Source: Talinum fruticosum
Lineage: Eukaryota > Streptophyta > Magnoliopsida > Caryophyllales > Talinaceae
Length of the DNA: 64,000 nucleotides
NCBI GenBank assembly: GCA_021018815.1
Contig: JAITYX010000025.1
Location: 3,444,501-3,508,500, forward strand
Direction: 5' to 3'
Below, one piece after another: positions 33,086-45,435 of this stretch; position 1 is the first letter of the stretch; every line of letters begins with the position of its first letter. A program made the translations under genes and the position numbers. The notes below the pieces were generated by a model, which saw nothing but the letters and a program-made list of their open reading frames with translations, did not search any database and had not been told where the DNA came from.

Positions 33086-33870
33086 GTTTGGAAAGATGTC
33101 TTGAAAACCAACTAGTAGTCTCAAAGAACAAAGCAGGAGCACAACAAGAGCAAAGCTAGAGCAAGCAATAGAGGAGTAAGTGAAGTGTGTAAAAATGAAC
33201 ACATTAAGCTCCCCTTTTATAGATCCATTCGGCCAAGGCAAGTCAAGCATACAAGATAAGAGTAAAAAAAGCAAGAGGAGACCAAAGAATCTGGGAGCAC
33301 ACCGAGGGGCCAGGCTTGCCAAAGGCTGGCTTGCGCCGGCCATAAGAGGTGGTGACATCCCATTGGCAGCAGCTTTGCAGCCCTAGTCGGTGGCCTAGCT
33401 TAAGGAGTCCTATCAAGCGCTGCAAGTACCTTCTTGGCATTATATGCATGAAAGTGATTGCTTTTGGACCCACTATAGCAGCTTTTACGGATAAGGTTTT
33501 TAGTCCGTTATCGATTGAATTATTCAGGTAAAACACTAAACTTTCGTCAATATGATTATTTACTAATAAGCATGTTAGTACAACAGATTACTAGAGCAAG
33601 CTTCAAATCAAAAGACGATCGCAGTTTCAGCATAAAAATCCACCAAGCTTTAGGCTCGATCAAGCCAAGCTTAGGATCCTATTACCGGACTTCAGAATGC
33701 ATGCATCGTGATCAAGTCCAGCCCTGTCTTGGAGTTCGGGTTCGACAACAACCAATTCCGGACACTACACAACCATCAATGCTCGAAGCAATGCACAAAA
33801 TTGAGATAAGTATCCTCTAGTGTCTACTTTGACCCATTGTCTTTTAAACTCGGTTAAAGTGGGGGCTAAT

Positions 33871-35854
33871 CGTAGATACCAAAAACATGTCGTCCCTTAT
33901 CTCTTTTATTTACGTATTTTATATTGTTGGCCCGATGATGAGATTTCGAGTCCTGTTTGAGGATTTCTATCATGGACGTTATTTTGTTGGTGCACCGGAA
34001 GCCGATAAACGAAAAGAATCCTTAGCACCAAATAAATATCCTTTTGCCTTGGGTCTATCCAAAAATCCCTTTTCTTTGGGATGGTCTAAGCCCGAGTCAA
34101 ACCTCCAGAGTCCACGGAAGTCTAGTGCCGCGTGCGGGAAGGTTCCTGGCTCAAAACACTATATTTCACTTTTATCCAACCCGGACATAGAGATGAAGAC
34201 ATCAAGACGCAATTAGGCGTCACGTTTCATGATCACAAGCATCAAAACGCCACATTTATCTCCAAGACAGTCCGCCCAAGACACGGAGTTTCCTCCCTCA
34301 AAACGACGTCGCGGCCGGTGCCCTCCACTTGGTTTGTTTCACCTTAAAACAACATGTTTTGCCTAAGAATCCCGTTGCAGCGCGGAAGGAGTGCAAGACC
34401 CTAAAACGACGCCGAATGGTTGGCGCCCCTACCGCGGGATCCGGTTCTATTAGGTTCTATCCCTTCATTTTTTGGCCCGGTTTTGCGGGTAATTTTGGTT
34501 CGGTTTGAACGGCTAATTGAGTTGAAACCCTAGGTCATTTTCTGACCTAGTCTCTCACGCTATAAATAGAGAGCTTAGGCTCTAGTTTTCGGGACGTGTT
34601 TTCCTATACGTCACGTTGCCAAAAAGTAACCGGAAGGCTCATTCCTTAACGTTATGCTACTGAAACCTCACTAAGAGCTACTGAATACTCCCTTTTGTTT
34701 TATGATCTCTTGGTCTCTTTTCAGCCTATTCCTAAACTCTCCCTATTTCCTACACTTGAACCCTAATCCTTCGTCAACTGCATGTGACTTTTCCCCTACC
34801 TCCACAAAAACTTACAAATGTCCTTCCCGATTCACCAACATCGCATCAACGGATCCATATCCAAGATGTTTTATTGCTTTCTGTATTGCAAGGAAAGAGT
34901 TGTATCGCTTTTTAATTCCTCCCCACCTGATGTAATCCTTTTAGTTTTCGCTTTTTTCTTTCCCTTTTTTCTTTTCTTTACCGCTTTCTTTATTACTTTT
35001 TCATATTTTCTTTTCATAGCTTTTAGCATGTTTTGGTTGCTTTTAGTTCCGTATTGCATGCTGTTTGCTTGTGTTTATATGTTATTTAGATTCACTACTC
35101 AAACTAGGAATGGCCATCGTTTGATGGGCGGAATGGAAGGGCTTATCCAGTTATCCCTAAGTTTTGTATCCTCATCCTCGAATTTGGTTCTCGGTTCTAG
35201 ACCGATGGAGTCACCTTTTTACCCTCTTTCAACTTAGTTTTCCCATACTAATATTGAAAGAGCATTTATTTGTCTTATTTTCTCATTATTTTTTTTTCAT
35301 ACTAAAAGCCGACGAAGCGAGTCCTATTTTGATTTAATTCTCTTATTCGGCCTCTCAGCTATTTCGATCGAAAGTTAAAAAAACAAAGAAGACTTTTCTG
35401 AACTCGCCAGCCAGGCCGGAGGCCGAGGTTGATCACTTCATCCACGGCCCTTGGCCGACTCCGCCGACCACGAGGTGCTGGCAAAAGCCAGCACAAAGTG
35501 AGTCAACATGTGAGGTTTGGGTCCAAACTAGTGTTTTCACACCGATTGGGCCCTAAAACCTCACTGCTGAACCCTAATTTTCTTTATTTGTCGGTTAAGA
35601 AATAATATCCCAAGATTTATAGAAAGAATTTGTACAATAAAATAATTAATAAAACCGCCACTTAATATGATTTAATACATTTTAACTTGATTTAATAAAA
35701 TTCAGAAATCTAATTAAGAGGTTCATCCCCACTTTCTAAAATTCATTTTCAAAACCCTAAAATCATCTTCATGTTGAAAAGAAAAATTTTAAACCCGCCA
35801 ATTCATGGGGAAGCTCGGGCCCCTCCCCGTGGGGGTGGGACCGTGGTTCCTCCA
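33871..35854 (+). repeat. Tat LTR copy B (long form)
   Basis: Starts CGTAGATACC after AAAGTGGGGGCTAAT and ends near GGTTCCTCCA (about 35854). The TATA box TATAAATAG is at 34561-34569, with CTAGGTCA / TGACCTAG just upstream at 34530-34550. The R/U5 part has the GATGGGCGGAATGGAAGGG block near 35124 and a GC-rich block near 35400-35490. It is the most complete LTR of the family in the window. Confidence 0.75.
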
Positions 35855-36180
35855 CCTATATCCAAATTATCATCCTATTTCTCTAAAACCTAAACAAATT
35901 TGGATGCACTCTTTTGAATTACCATCCTAACTATCATTCTACTTCCCTATATTAATTAAATTCCAAACTCCTAAACCTATTTCTCAAATCTCAAACATTT
36001 CACAAATTTCCAACTTAAAAAACTAAGCAAATGTTACCCATATTCTCAATAAACTATTCAACATTTCAACAATCTCAAAATTACCCACATTCTCAACATT
36101 CAAATAATTATCGCAAATACATTTAACATTCAGCTACCTAAATTTTGTAAATAAATTAAAGCAAAAAATAAGAGAGGATA
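35855..36180. other. AT-rich DNA, nothing identified
   Basis: Low-GC, CA/TT-rich sequence with no ORF and no match to the other repeats in the window. Confidence 0.4.
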
Positions 36181-36767
36181 GAGATTAATACCGAAAGAAT
36201 GACGACAACGACAAGAGTGAGCGAGAGGCTAGAAGGCGAACCACAAAGACAGCGATAGACGATAGATACAACGACAAGAGAGGAGAGCTATGCCTAAACG
36301 AGACGAGAGGAAAGAGTAAGCAAAAGGAATAAGGAAAGAAGAGATACAACGGCGAGGAGAGCTTACCAATGACAAGTATTAGACCAAGCGGATCTAGATC
36401 TAAGGTAGTAGTGGACGGGAGTAACTTAAGAGGGATAAGAGTGAGATTAGAGAATATATTAGCTGGGCGTGGAAAACAATATGTACCATTTCTCGTGTTT
36501 TTAGATCTATCCGGAGACACATTTGATGACAGTTCAATGGAAGAACTCTCATCAAATATAACCTATGACTACGGTTCTTTCATAGAACCGTAGTCAGAAG
36601 ATGACGACTTCACCTATGACGATAGTTCATTGAAAGAAGCTGTAATCATAGGTGTTATAAAAGCTCGCTTATTTACAAAAATTCCACCGCCTCATTTTTC
36701 ATGACGATTTTTCCTTTTAATCATCGTAAATCGACCATAATGAAAAGTCATATATGTAGTAGTGTGG
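36181..36767. mobile_element. Possible CACTA-type remnant with hairpins
   Basis: Ends ...TATGTAGTAGTG near 36767, whose complement CACTACTACATA resembles a CACTA terminus. Inside is a near-perfect inverted repeat, TGACTACGGTTCT / AGAACCGTAGTCA, at about 36567-36597, of the kind found in subterminal regions of CACTA elements. Further CGAT/ATCG inverted motifs lie at 36600-36740. No matching left end or target duplication was found. The short open frame at 36369-36593 resembles nothing I know. Confidence 0.35.
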
Positions 36768-36784
36768 GCTCGGAATAAGATCCA

Positions 36785-38285
36785 ACCTGGCATAGCAAAC
36801 GTCCCCATGAAAAAAACGAATCAAAATAATATTGATAAGAAGTTTTGACTTTGTCCGGAAGTTTAGGTAAAATCTCAAAAATTTTATGTTTAATTATCAA
36901 CTAACCAACATGTTACTTGTAGAAAATGGTTTTGTCAAAATATCTAAAAGCCAAGCTCCAAACTCGACGGATAGTCAAATTTAGGCCCCTATCCTAGCTT
37001 TAGGTTGTGATCAAGCCAAGCTCAAGAATAAACTTTACTCGGTAAGTCATGTTTAGGCCTCATACCACAGAGCGACCTACGCCAATGACAATCTCCCTAA
37101 ATTGAATCATTTGACCCATTCAACGTGGACAAACTCCTGCCGACTCACGTCCGTCCTCTAGGCTTTCAATAAGCATCGTTTTAATATGGTTTATTTTGCC
37201 GATTTCTAGCTAATTTTCAGTAGTTTTCCGAGATCGAACTCTGCTAATTTTCGATTGAAATGAGGTTATAAAGGAGAAACCTTAACTCCCATTCACGAAA
37301 AGTTTCCTTCTCCACCCTCATTTTCCTGTCGATACATCTGCCAAGATGTAATCGATCCCCGATGATCGAAAGGTGGGTCTACTCGAAGGGCATAATATAT
37401 AGATCTTCCTTTGCACATTTGTACTTTATTCTTGTATTTCATTTTAGTTCATTTATTTGTGATTACGCATTATGGTTTTGAAGATGTAACTTCATTTACT
37501 TTCCTCCTAACTCGAAGTACCAGTTTAGATTTATTAGTTTCTTTATTGCTTTCTTTATTTGCTTTGTTTATCCCTTATTAGCATGGTTTGTTTGTTTATA
37601 TTTCGCTTTTCACATGATGTTCTCCCATTTTCTTTAACATAATTTTATATTACCATTTTAATTAGTAAATGTCGTTTTTAAAAGGGCGAGAATGAAGAGT
37701 AACCCTTCTTATTCCGTACCATCATCCCAAACACCTAATTAGTGGTTTATGCTAATGGATTTATTTTTCAAAACCTTTCTTATTTTAAGATTTTTTTTGT
37801 CTCTTTTGATTGTCTTTTCGGTGTAAATCACAAATTAGGAAAATATTTTTTAATTTTTCGATCAATGCTTACTTGGATGACCCATATTTTTATTTTTTTG
37901 TTTTGAACAATGCATCTCCATTTTTTAAGAAAATTGAACCATTTTTAACAAAGTTTAGCAACATGGACTTTCAAGCCAAGACAGACTTACATAATCAAGT
38001 TTAGCCCATGTCGGTCACCCCCATCGGTCAACCCACGTCGGTTCACGTGGCAAGCTCTAGGCGAGTGAGTCTCATAGCAACTTCGTATAGAATGTGTAAC
38101 TTTCTGTGGCCTATCCTGGGAATTCTGAAATACATTTTGAAAAACAAAATGGATTCTAAAACCAATGGCTACTTAAAAATTTTGAAAGACTTATTTTTTG
38201 ATAAGAGCGACTTTGGCATGAAATCGACATTCATGGGGAGCACGAGTCTTATCAACGTTGTGACTTTTACGAGGATCTCTAACTA
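36785..38285 (+). repeat. Diverged Tat-type LTR, plus orientation
   Basis: A TATA box TTATAAAGG lies at about 37265. The R/U5 blocks are shared with the array at 57-63 kb: TTTCTTTATTGCTTTCTTTAT (37545), the 'AGGGCGAGAATGAAGAGTAACCC' counterpart (37682), and the terminal blocks GAAAGACTTATTTTTTGATAAGAGC (38185) and CGACATTCATGGGGA (38224). It points the opposite way from the Tat pol to its right, so it is not simply that element's own LTR. Confidence 0.55.
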
Positions 38286-38289
38286 ACAG

Positions 38290-39330
38290 GTAGGCTCCGA
38301 TCATACATAGCATGACAACCTTCCTCCTAAAGATTCCTACTAAGGCCAACGAGTACATCGACCACAACTCGAAGCATGAGCTCGGTAAAGTCAACCTCAC
38401 CCCCTTAAATATCTCTTCCAAATCCTTATCCTACAATTGCAGCTCCCGCTTCTAGATGGACACCATATTGTTGGAAGAGGTGGGAAACACTCGGCCGAGT
38501 CATATAGGAAAACCTTAGGATTGTATTAAACACTTCTTCTAAGGGAAATAACTCCTTATCCCCAAACCTAAAGACATGTAGCAGTGGATCGGTTTTACGC
38601 AGATTTGGTCAATGGAGCATCTTTAACTTATTGAAGCTCCTGCGAGAGTGGACTCATATTTGGCGATACACTTATGTCAACACAAGTGGTTAGATGTGGT
38701 AACCGATCACTCAACATCCAAGTGGGAGGATTGGCTTAAAAACCATAGTAGTACCATTGAATGGTACATTAAACTCTAGAAAGTGTCCCAATTCGGGATA
38801 CATATCGGACAACAACTCTCTGTATGCACTGATGGGTCTAAAAACCAGTACATACAACTTCCCTAACCTTGTATTGCGGTAAATGGGACGAGAGCGAGGC
38901 TATTCCTCATCTAGATTGTGTTTAGCCTATTACCTTCGAACTATTCGAAGGTTTTGGCGATCCTAGGCGAGTTAAGTCATGGCTGGAGTATTGAATGAAC
39001 TCGTTGAAACTGCTAAAACCTGTAAACGAGCATACCACTACGATATCGGCATATTATCCGGAGTGGATAATGAAAGTAGACCCTAAACGTCACAAGGAAC
39101 TAAAGGCTCGAGAGCTTGATCCCGAAGGAGTTGTTCTCGCTGCTTGCACCACTCCAAATTCATGAAGCAAACCTCGGATAGATGAACGAACCTACGGAAA
39201 GGAATCCGAGGCTAAAGAAACCGAAGAGAGGAGGGTCCACTGAATTGAGGAGTTAATGAAACACACCCAAGATGACAAGGCTAAGTCCAATGTTCCCAAA
39301 GGGAAGAAAGTAAAGATAGACTAGGGCTCT
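38290..39330 (+). pseudogene. Antisense DUF7745-like ORF of the minus-strand Tat
   Basis: Shares with 26226-27799 the pieces NRSLNIQVGGLA (counterpart of DHSASWWEEYF), the VLR-MGRE region, YYPEWIMKVDP (39055-39090) and the basic end KGKKVKID followed by a stop at about 39322. It lies tail-to-tail with pol on the other strand, the same layout as in the plus-strand element. Many stops. Confidence 0.6.
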
Positions 39331-39830
39331 ATTTTTTTTTAGAGAGAATTTTAGAAAGAATTAAAGGATTTAGTTTTGCCTCTTTAGAAGAGTTATCTTT
39401 TTCAATAGTGTGCTTGTTTTGATTTTCCCTTTTTATTAGTTATGTATTTTGGTAAGTACTAGGCTTATCTTTTTATTAATGAAAGTAACTTTTTGCTCAC
39501 TTTTATGCTTTATTTTATTTTTAATCGCTCACCTAGAGGAGTAAATAAATTCGGATTGCCTAATTGGATCGTCCTTAAAATTAATTGAAATAATTAAAGA
39601 ATTAATTAACCAAATGGGCAATCTAATTGGACCGCCCAAAACAAATAAATAAGTAGACCGCCTGATTGGACCGTTGAAATAAATAATTACGGAACTAAAA
39701 CCGGGGAGATTGTTCGGCCCGGCCGATCCACCGTTATCCGAGTGGTGCCCGACTCCTACCGTATCACGATCTGGTTGGGCTAGGCTTCACCCGTTACGCC
39801 ATCCGTTTGTGTAATGAAAATTTTCTTCAC
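39331..39830. other. Convergent gap, minus-strand Tat
   Basis: AT-rich, with 'CCTAATTGGA-CG-CC'-type motifs repeated at about 39559, 39616 and 39660 and a GC-rich end (39710-39790). It corresponds to 25856-26225 of the other Tat copy. No gene. Confidence 0.5.
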
Positions 39831-41080
39831 CATCTAAATCGATCAATTTTACTACTCCTCCTGGCAGTATTTGACTATGCACAAATGGACCTTGCTAGTT
39901 AGGCCTAAATTTTCCTCAAGGATCCTGAATAGGCACCCTTATCCGCTTAAGGACCGAATCCCCAACTTGTAGATTTCGAGGCTTCACTTTCTTGTTAAAT
40001 GCCCTTGATACATGTGCTTTGTGTATTTGGACATTATGTAAAGCATTGTGGCGCCTTTTATCCAACAACACTAACTCTTTGTAGCATACCTTAGTCTATT
40101 CTCGCTTTGGGAATTTGACTCTTAGCAATGATTTGTAATGAGGGAATGACAATTTCTATTAGAAGGACTGCTTCCATGCCATATACTAGGGAGTAGGGTA
40201 TTGCTCCCGTAAAGGTTCTTATAGAAGTTTAATAGACCCATAAAGCGAAGGGCAACATGTCGAGCCGACCTTATAGGTGACAACCATCTTCTCCACTATT
40301 TTGCGAATATTTTTATTAGCGACCTCGATCGCTTCATCGATCCGAGGGCGATAGGAGAAGATTTGTAGTGTTTGATCTTGGACTTTTCCAAGTAGGTCTG
40401 CTACTTCTTTGTTGAAGTGACTACCATGGTCACTAATCATTCATGGGGTACCCCATATCGACAAATGATGTTTCGGGTAATCAACTTCACTACGTGTTTC
40501 GAAGTCAAGGTTGTGTAAGAAGTCGCTTCTACCCACTTGGTGAAGTAATCGATTGATAGTAACACAAATTCGTGACCGCTTGTACCTTTAGGTGTCACTT
40601 TGTTAATATTATCAATTCCCCAAATCGAGAATAGCCAAGGTGATGCAAGTGTCGTGAGAAATGATGATGGATGGTGTTGTAAATTTGCGGACACCTAACA
40701 CTTGTGGCATTTCTTAATAAATTCATGACAGTTCATTGTCATGGTCGACCGATAGTACCCAAGTCTTCGAATTTCCTCAACCGACATCCTTCCATTCATA
40801 TGGGGACCATATTCCTTACCATGAATTCCATCCACGATGCGCTTTGCTTCTTGTTGGTTGAGACAAAGTAAGCTAATCCCCTTGTTGGTTTTCTTGTACA
40901 AGCTGTCCCTCGTTGATAAAAAAAAAACTAGGCTGCTAGCATCCTGATGGCTCGATGGGCTCTAAGTGTGGAGTCCAACGAATACTCTTGTTTATCAAGA
41001 TATTAATAAATGTCATGGTACTAACTGGTTTGGTCGATACGAGACACTTCTAGCGTGTATATGTGCACAAGTCGACTCCG
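39831..41080 (-). pseudogene. Tat integrase, minus strand
   Basis: Leftward: the zinc-binding part MNCHEFIKKCHKC (40735-40695); the core EFVLLSIDYFTKWVEATSYT (40590 on) with IICRYGVPHE; then MISDHGSHFNKEVADLLGKV (40440) and DEAIEVANKNIRKIVEKM. The C-terminal part runs to about 39830. It closely resembles 24766-25855 and is broken by stops at 40694-40695 and 40437-40440. Confidence 0.85.
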
Positions 41081-41480
41081 TCACTCTATATGGATAAGCA
41101 TTGAATGAATGCCTTTAGGGATTTTGATCATGGATGCTAACGTAGCTAAAGCATCCGCGAGCTGGTTGTTATCCCTAGGAAGGTACGTGTATGAAAGGTT
41201 TTTAAAATGTTTTGTTAATTCAATCGGATGTGCTTGGTAAGGTGCCAAAGCTTCACTACGTGCCTTCCATTTTTGCAAAATCGATTAATGATCGAGCTGG
41301 AGTCACCGAAAACCCTAATGGTCTTGGCTCGATCTCTATAGCAGCTTGAAGTCCCGTGATGCATGCTTCATATTCTGCAGCGTTGTTGATGACCTTAAAG
41401 TTCGGTTTGTCCGAAATGGGTGTATGTGCTCCCTCTTCCGAGACTAGAAGGATCCCTACTCCAAAGCCCTTCGATTGCAA
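41081..41480 (-). pseudogene. Second RNase H of the minus-strand Tat
   Basis: Reads GFGVGILLVSEEGAHTPISD, NNAAEYEACITGLQAAIEI, then LADALATLASMIKIPKGIHS. This is the archaeal-like RNase H diagnostic of Tat elements, better preserved than the plus-strand copy. The Gypsy-type RNase H that should precede it is missing: 41480 joins almost directly to RT at 41500, an internal deletion of several hundred bases. Confidence 0.8.
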
Positions 41481-41499
41481 GTGTTGTCAAATAACATTG

Positions 41500-41910
41500 T
41501 CAAAAGTATCTCCTTCTCCTTTTCGGCGGCGGGATTTCTTGAATAGCTTTGATCTTAGATGGATTAACTTTGATTCCTGTAAGATTGACAACATAGCCTA
41601 ACAGCTTACTTGAGGTTACTCCAAAGGCACACTTTTTGGGATTAAGGTGCATGTTGTATTTTCGTAATCTTTCGAAAATTTTTCTTAGGTTGGATATGTG
41701 CCTTGCCCTATCCTTGGACTTAATGATCATGTTGTTGACGTAGACCTCATCTTCTTTGTGGATCTTGTCATGCAATAGTGTTGTACCTGTCTTTTGATAT
41801 ATTGCGCCAGCATTCTTGAGCACAAATGGCATCACCACATAACGAGTATGTCCCTCATTGAGTGATGAAGGTCATATTCTTCATGTCTTCTTCAGCCATT
41901 TTCACAAGCT
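41500..41910 (-). pseudogene. Tat RT, minus strand, truncated
   Basis: Leftward from about 41905: KMAEEDMKNMTFIT, VVMPFVLKNAGAIYQ, then EVYVNNMIIKSKDRARH, where the catalytic YVDD is written YVNN (both aspartates changed), and GIKVNPSKIKAIQEIPPP. The upstream half is lost at the junction with a Copia fragment at about 41905-41919. Confidence 0.85.
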
Positions 41911-44420
41911 TTCGGAATGATGATTCGGGGACATGGCATTGTAGACAAGGCCATATCAGCATGCATATTATCAAGAAACTTGCATCTCATGGATTAGTTA
42001 GAGGTTTACCTAACTGTTTATTTAAGAAATATAAAATTTTTGATGCATGCACAAAAGGAAAACAAGCAAGATCAAACCACTCAAGACAATATCTACATCC
42101 AAAGTGCTTGAATTGATACATACGGATTTATGTGGTGAAATTCCTGTCAAAAGCTTAGGAGGTAAATCATATGTGCTGGTTATTATTGATGATTGCTCAT
42201 GATTTACCTGGGTGTGTTTTCTAAAGAACAAAAATAAAGCATTCAAAGAGTTCACTGAGATCTATAGGAAAATACTAGTTGTCTAAGACTCGGATTAGGA
42301 GAATTTGAGCAGGACCATGGAAGGGAGTTGATCACTCGGAATTTGCAGACTTCTATGACAAGAATGACATCTCCCACAACTTTTCAGCACCAAGAACTCT
42401 TCTATAAAATGGAGTAGTGGAGAGAAAAAACATAACACTTGATGAAATAGGAAGGACAATGATGATTGAAAATGATCTATCTTACTATTTACGGGCCAAG
42501 GCGGTTAACACATCAAACTACACTCTTAATAGATGCCTCATTTGACCCATCCTAAAGAAGAAACCCTATGAGCTATACAAAGGAAAGCAGCCTAACATTT
42601 CATACTTCAAACCATTCAGATGTAAATGCATTATGCATAAGAATGGTAAGGACCATTTGACCAAATTTGAAGCAAGGTTAGATGAAGGTTTCTTTCTCGG
42701 TTATTCTTCACATAGCAAAGCTTCTATAATCTTTAATAAGAGAACTAATAAAGTAGAAGAAAGTCTCCACATTGGCTTTGATGAAATTGATAATGGCAGG
42801 ATAAGTGAATCCACTTTCTTATATCTCAAGCTCAACTAAGATGAAGATGACATAGCAGAGGCTGAGCTCGGAATGAATAAGAACAAAGAAACTAAACCAA
42901 CTCGGAATAAGCAAGTTCAAGAACCAGCTTAGACCACTGAAGGTCAAGCCAATGAAGAAGATCAACAATTTGAACCAACTAAAGATTAGATCATTCAACC
43001 AATAAACCTCGATAAATAAGATGATAGGTAAAGCTTTCAAATATGCATCTAGTCACCAACCCGAGAACATCATTTCGACATCAATAGTGGGGTAAGAACT
43101 CATTCTTCTTTTAAAACATATGTGTATTTTTAGCATTCATTTCATTAATTGAACCTAAAAATGTGCTAGAAGCCCTACTTGAACTTGAATGGGTAGAGGC
43201 TATCAAAGAAGAATTAATCGAATTTGAAAGAAACTAAGTTTCGACTCGACCAAATGAACTTTTGACCACCCAGTTATAGGAACCAATTGGGTTTTCAAGA
43301 ACAAACTGGATGAGGTAGGGTTCGTAGTCGAAACAAAGCCAGATTAGTTGCTCAAGGATACAACCAAGAAGAGGGAATTGATTGTAGGGAAACCTTTGCA
43401 CTGTTGCTAGGATTGAGGCAATCGGCATTCTCTTAGCATTTGCATCTAACACGAACATTAAGCTTTATCAAAAGGATGTTAAGTATGCATTTCTTGATGG
43501 TTTTAGCTAAGAAGAAGTTTATGTCGAGTAACCCCTGGATTTGAAAACTCTCGATTTCCAAATCATGTTTTCAAATTGCAAAAAGCTTTGTATGGTGTGA
43601 AACAAGCTCCCGGAGCTTGGTATGAAAGATTAAGCAGTTTCTTGATTGAAAATGACTTCAAGAGAGGTCTTATTGACAAAACTCTTTTCACAAAAACCAA
43701 GGCGAATGACTTTCTCATTATTCAGATTTATGTTGATGACATTATCTTTGGAGCTACTAATGAAACTTTATGCAAAGAGTTTTCGAGTCGATGAGACATG
43801 AGTTCTACATCAGCATGATGGGATAACTTAATGTCTTCCTTGGATTGCAAATCAAACAAGAGAAAGATGACACTTATGTTCATCAATTAAAATACACTAA
43901 GTAGTTATTGAGGAAGTACAATATATAAGATGTAAAACTCACAGCAACACCAATGAGTACATACACTACTAGAAAAAGGCTTCTAACGACGAAAAAATTG
44001 GTCGTTAAAAGTATATTTTATCGTCGTTAAAAGTGATTAACGACCAAAAAATTTTGGTCGTCGAGTCGTCGTTAGTGCTTCCCTCGTTAATACTTTTAAC
44101 GATGACTTTAAAATTTTCGTCGTTACTTAAAATAACGATGAAACAAGATGTCGTCGTTACTAAAAATAACGATGAAACAAGATGTCGTCGTAATTAGTTG
44201 ATTTAATAACGATGAACTACATATTATTAACGACAAAATTTTTCGTCGTACATTTAAAATAACCATAAATACAAAAATTAAAATCATGATCATTAACAAC
44301 CAATTTGGTTCATCGTTATTTCTTTAACGATGAACATTTTCATCGTTAATAATATTATGGATAACCTAAATATATAATTTTACCAATTATCTTTAAAGTA
44401 ATGTAATAAACTATTGATCA

Positions 44421-44423
<3 letters not shown>

Positions 44424-44472
<49 letters not shown>
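44424..44472. repeat. (TA)n microsatellite
   Basis: About 24 uninterrupted TA units inside the CACTA element. Likely length-variable. Confidence 0.95.
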
Positions 44473-44475
<3 letters not shown>

Positions 44476-45390
44476 ACAACAAACTCGAATTGATATGCAT
44501 TAATTCCTTTGAATACGGCTGGTTTGCGGAAACACAATATAAAACATAACCTAATATCAAAGCATCGTAAGAAATTACTCCACTCAAGACGTTGCTTTAA
44601 TAGAATAAGACAACCAAATATGGATCCTATCCGAGGTTGGGAAATGTAGACATAGGCAGCGTTACATTGTCGTGGTACTGTTATAGAAAATGCAAACCCA
44701 TGGAGTAGTGTAAATGCCATTGCAAGTTGTCTCCCCGTTATACTAACCCCCATGATTTTCTTATTTTAGTTCCAAAGGAGAATTTGATTGCCCCGGAAAA
44801 GCCGGACTTAGTCGAGTAAACATTGAAACCAATCAATTCTAGTAAAAACATGTTAGCGAAGGATAGGCATAGATTTAACGCAACATGCCATACAACTTCC
44901 TATACAATGCCAATGAAAGCTAAAATGTTGAATTGAGCAGTTGCAACAATCAATACATAGTAGCCAAATCGAGTGTCAACCATTATAACCTAAACTCTAT
45001 ATCTCTTGATTGGAACATAAATTCAGCGAGGCATAAGCAATTTTGAACATCCAATTTCACCCAACAAAATTCAAAATCGTGGACACACAATCGCACAAAA
45101 TGTAAAAGAATAAAGACTAAAATTCAAAGCAAAAATCAATCGAAAAAGTAGGGGATAATTTGGAGAACAGAAACCCTCGTACTCAGGTGCGCTAGATCAG
45201 CTGCTGCACACCGGATATATAGGCCAAATACGCTAAATATCCGAAAAGAAAGGTGGCATTATCAAGATCCCACTAAAAAATAATGCATAATGTTAATCAA
45301 AAAGATAACGAGCGTGTTAAGAAATAGAACTACACGGTATTCATGCCTCGAGATTGCCCCATGTTCTTAATCAAATATACTTGTAACTGG

Positions 45391-45435
45391 TTGTGTGTGT
45401 GTGTGTGTGTAAAAGAGAGAGAGAGAGAGAGAGAG
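45391..45435. repeat. (TG)n(GA)n compound microsatellite
   Basis: TG units (45391-45410) followed after AAA by GA units (to 45435), inside the CACTA element. Confidence 0.95.

Larger units (their letters stand above)
32770..35854 (+). mobile_element. Duplicated Tat 3' segment (PMD start, polypurine tract, LTR)
   Basis: Repeats in the same order the contents of about 30550-32744: start of the antisense PMD ORF, its TATA box (33214-33222), pre-LTR region, polypurine tract (33856-33870) and LTR (33871-35854). The sequences differ substantially, so this is either an old duplication or the 3' remains of a second element joined to the first. Confidence 0.75.

Noticed and set aside
34702..35237. 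Plus-strand ORFs with Phe/Leu-rich segments resembling membrane proteins
   Set aside because: They lie inside the Tat LTR, where T-rich DNA gives Phe/Leu runs. The frame is not kept in the other LTR copies.
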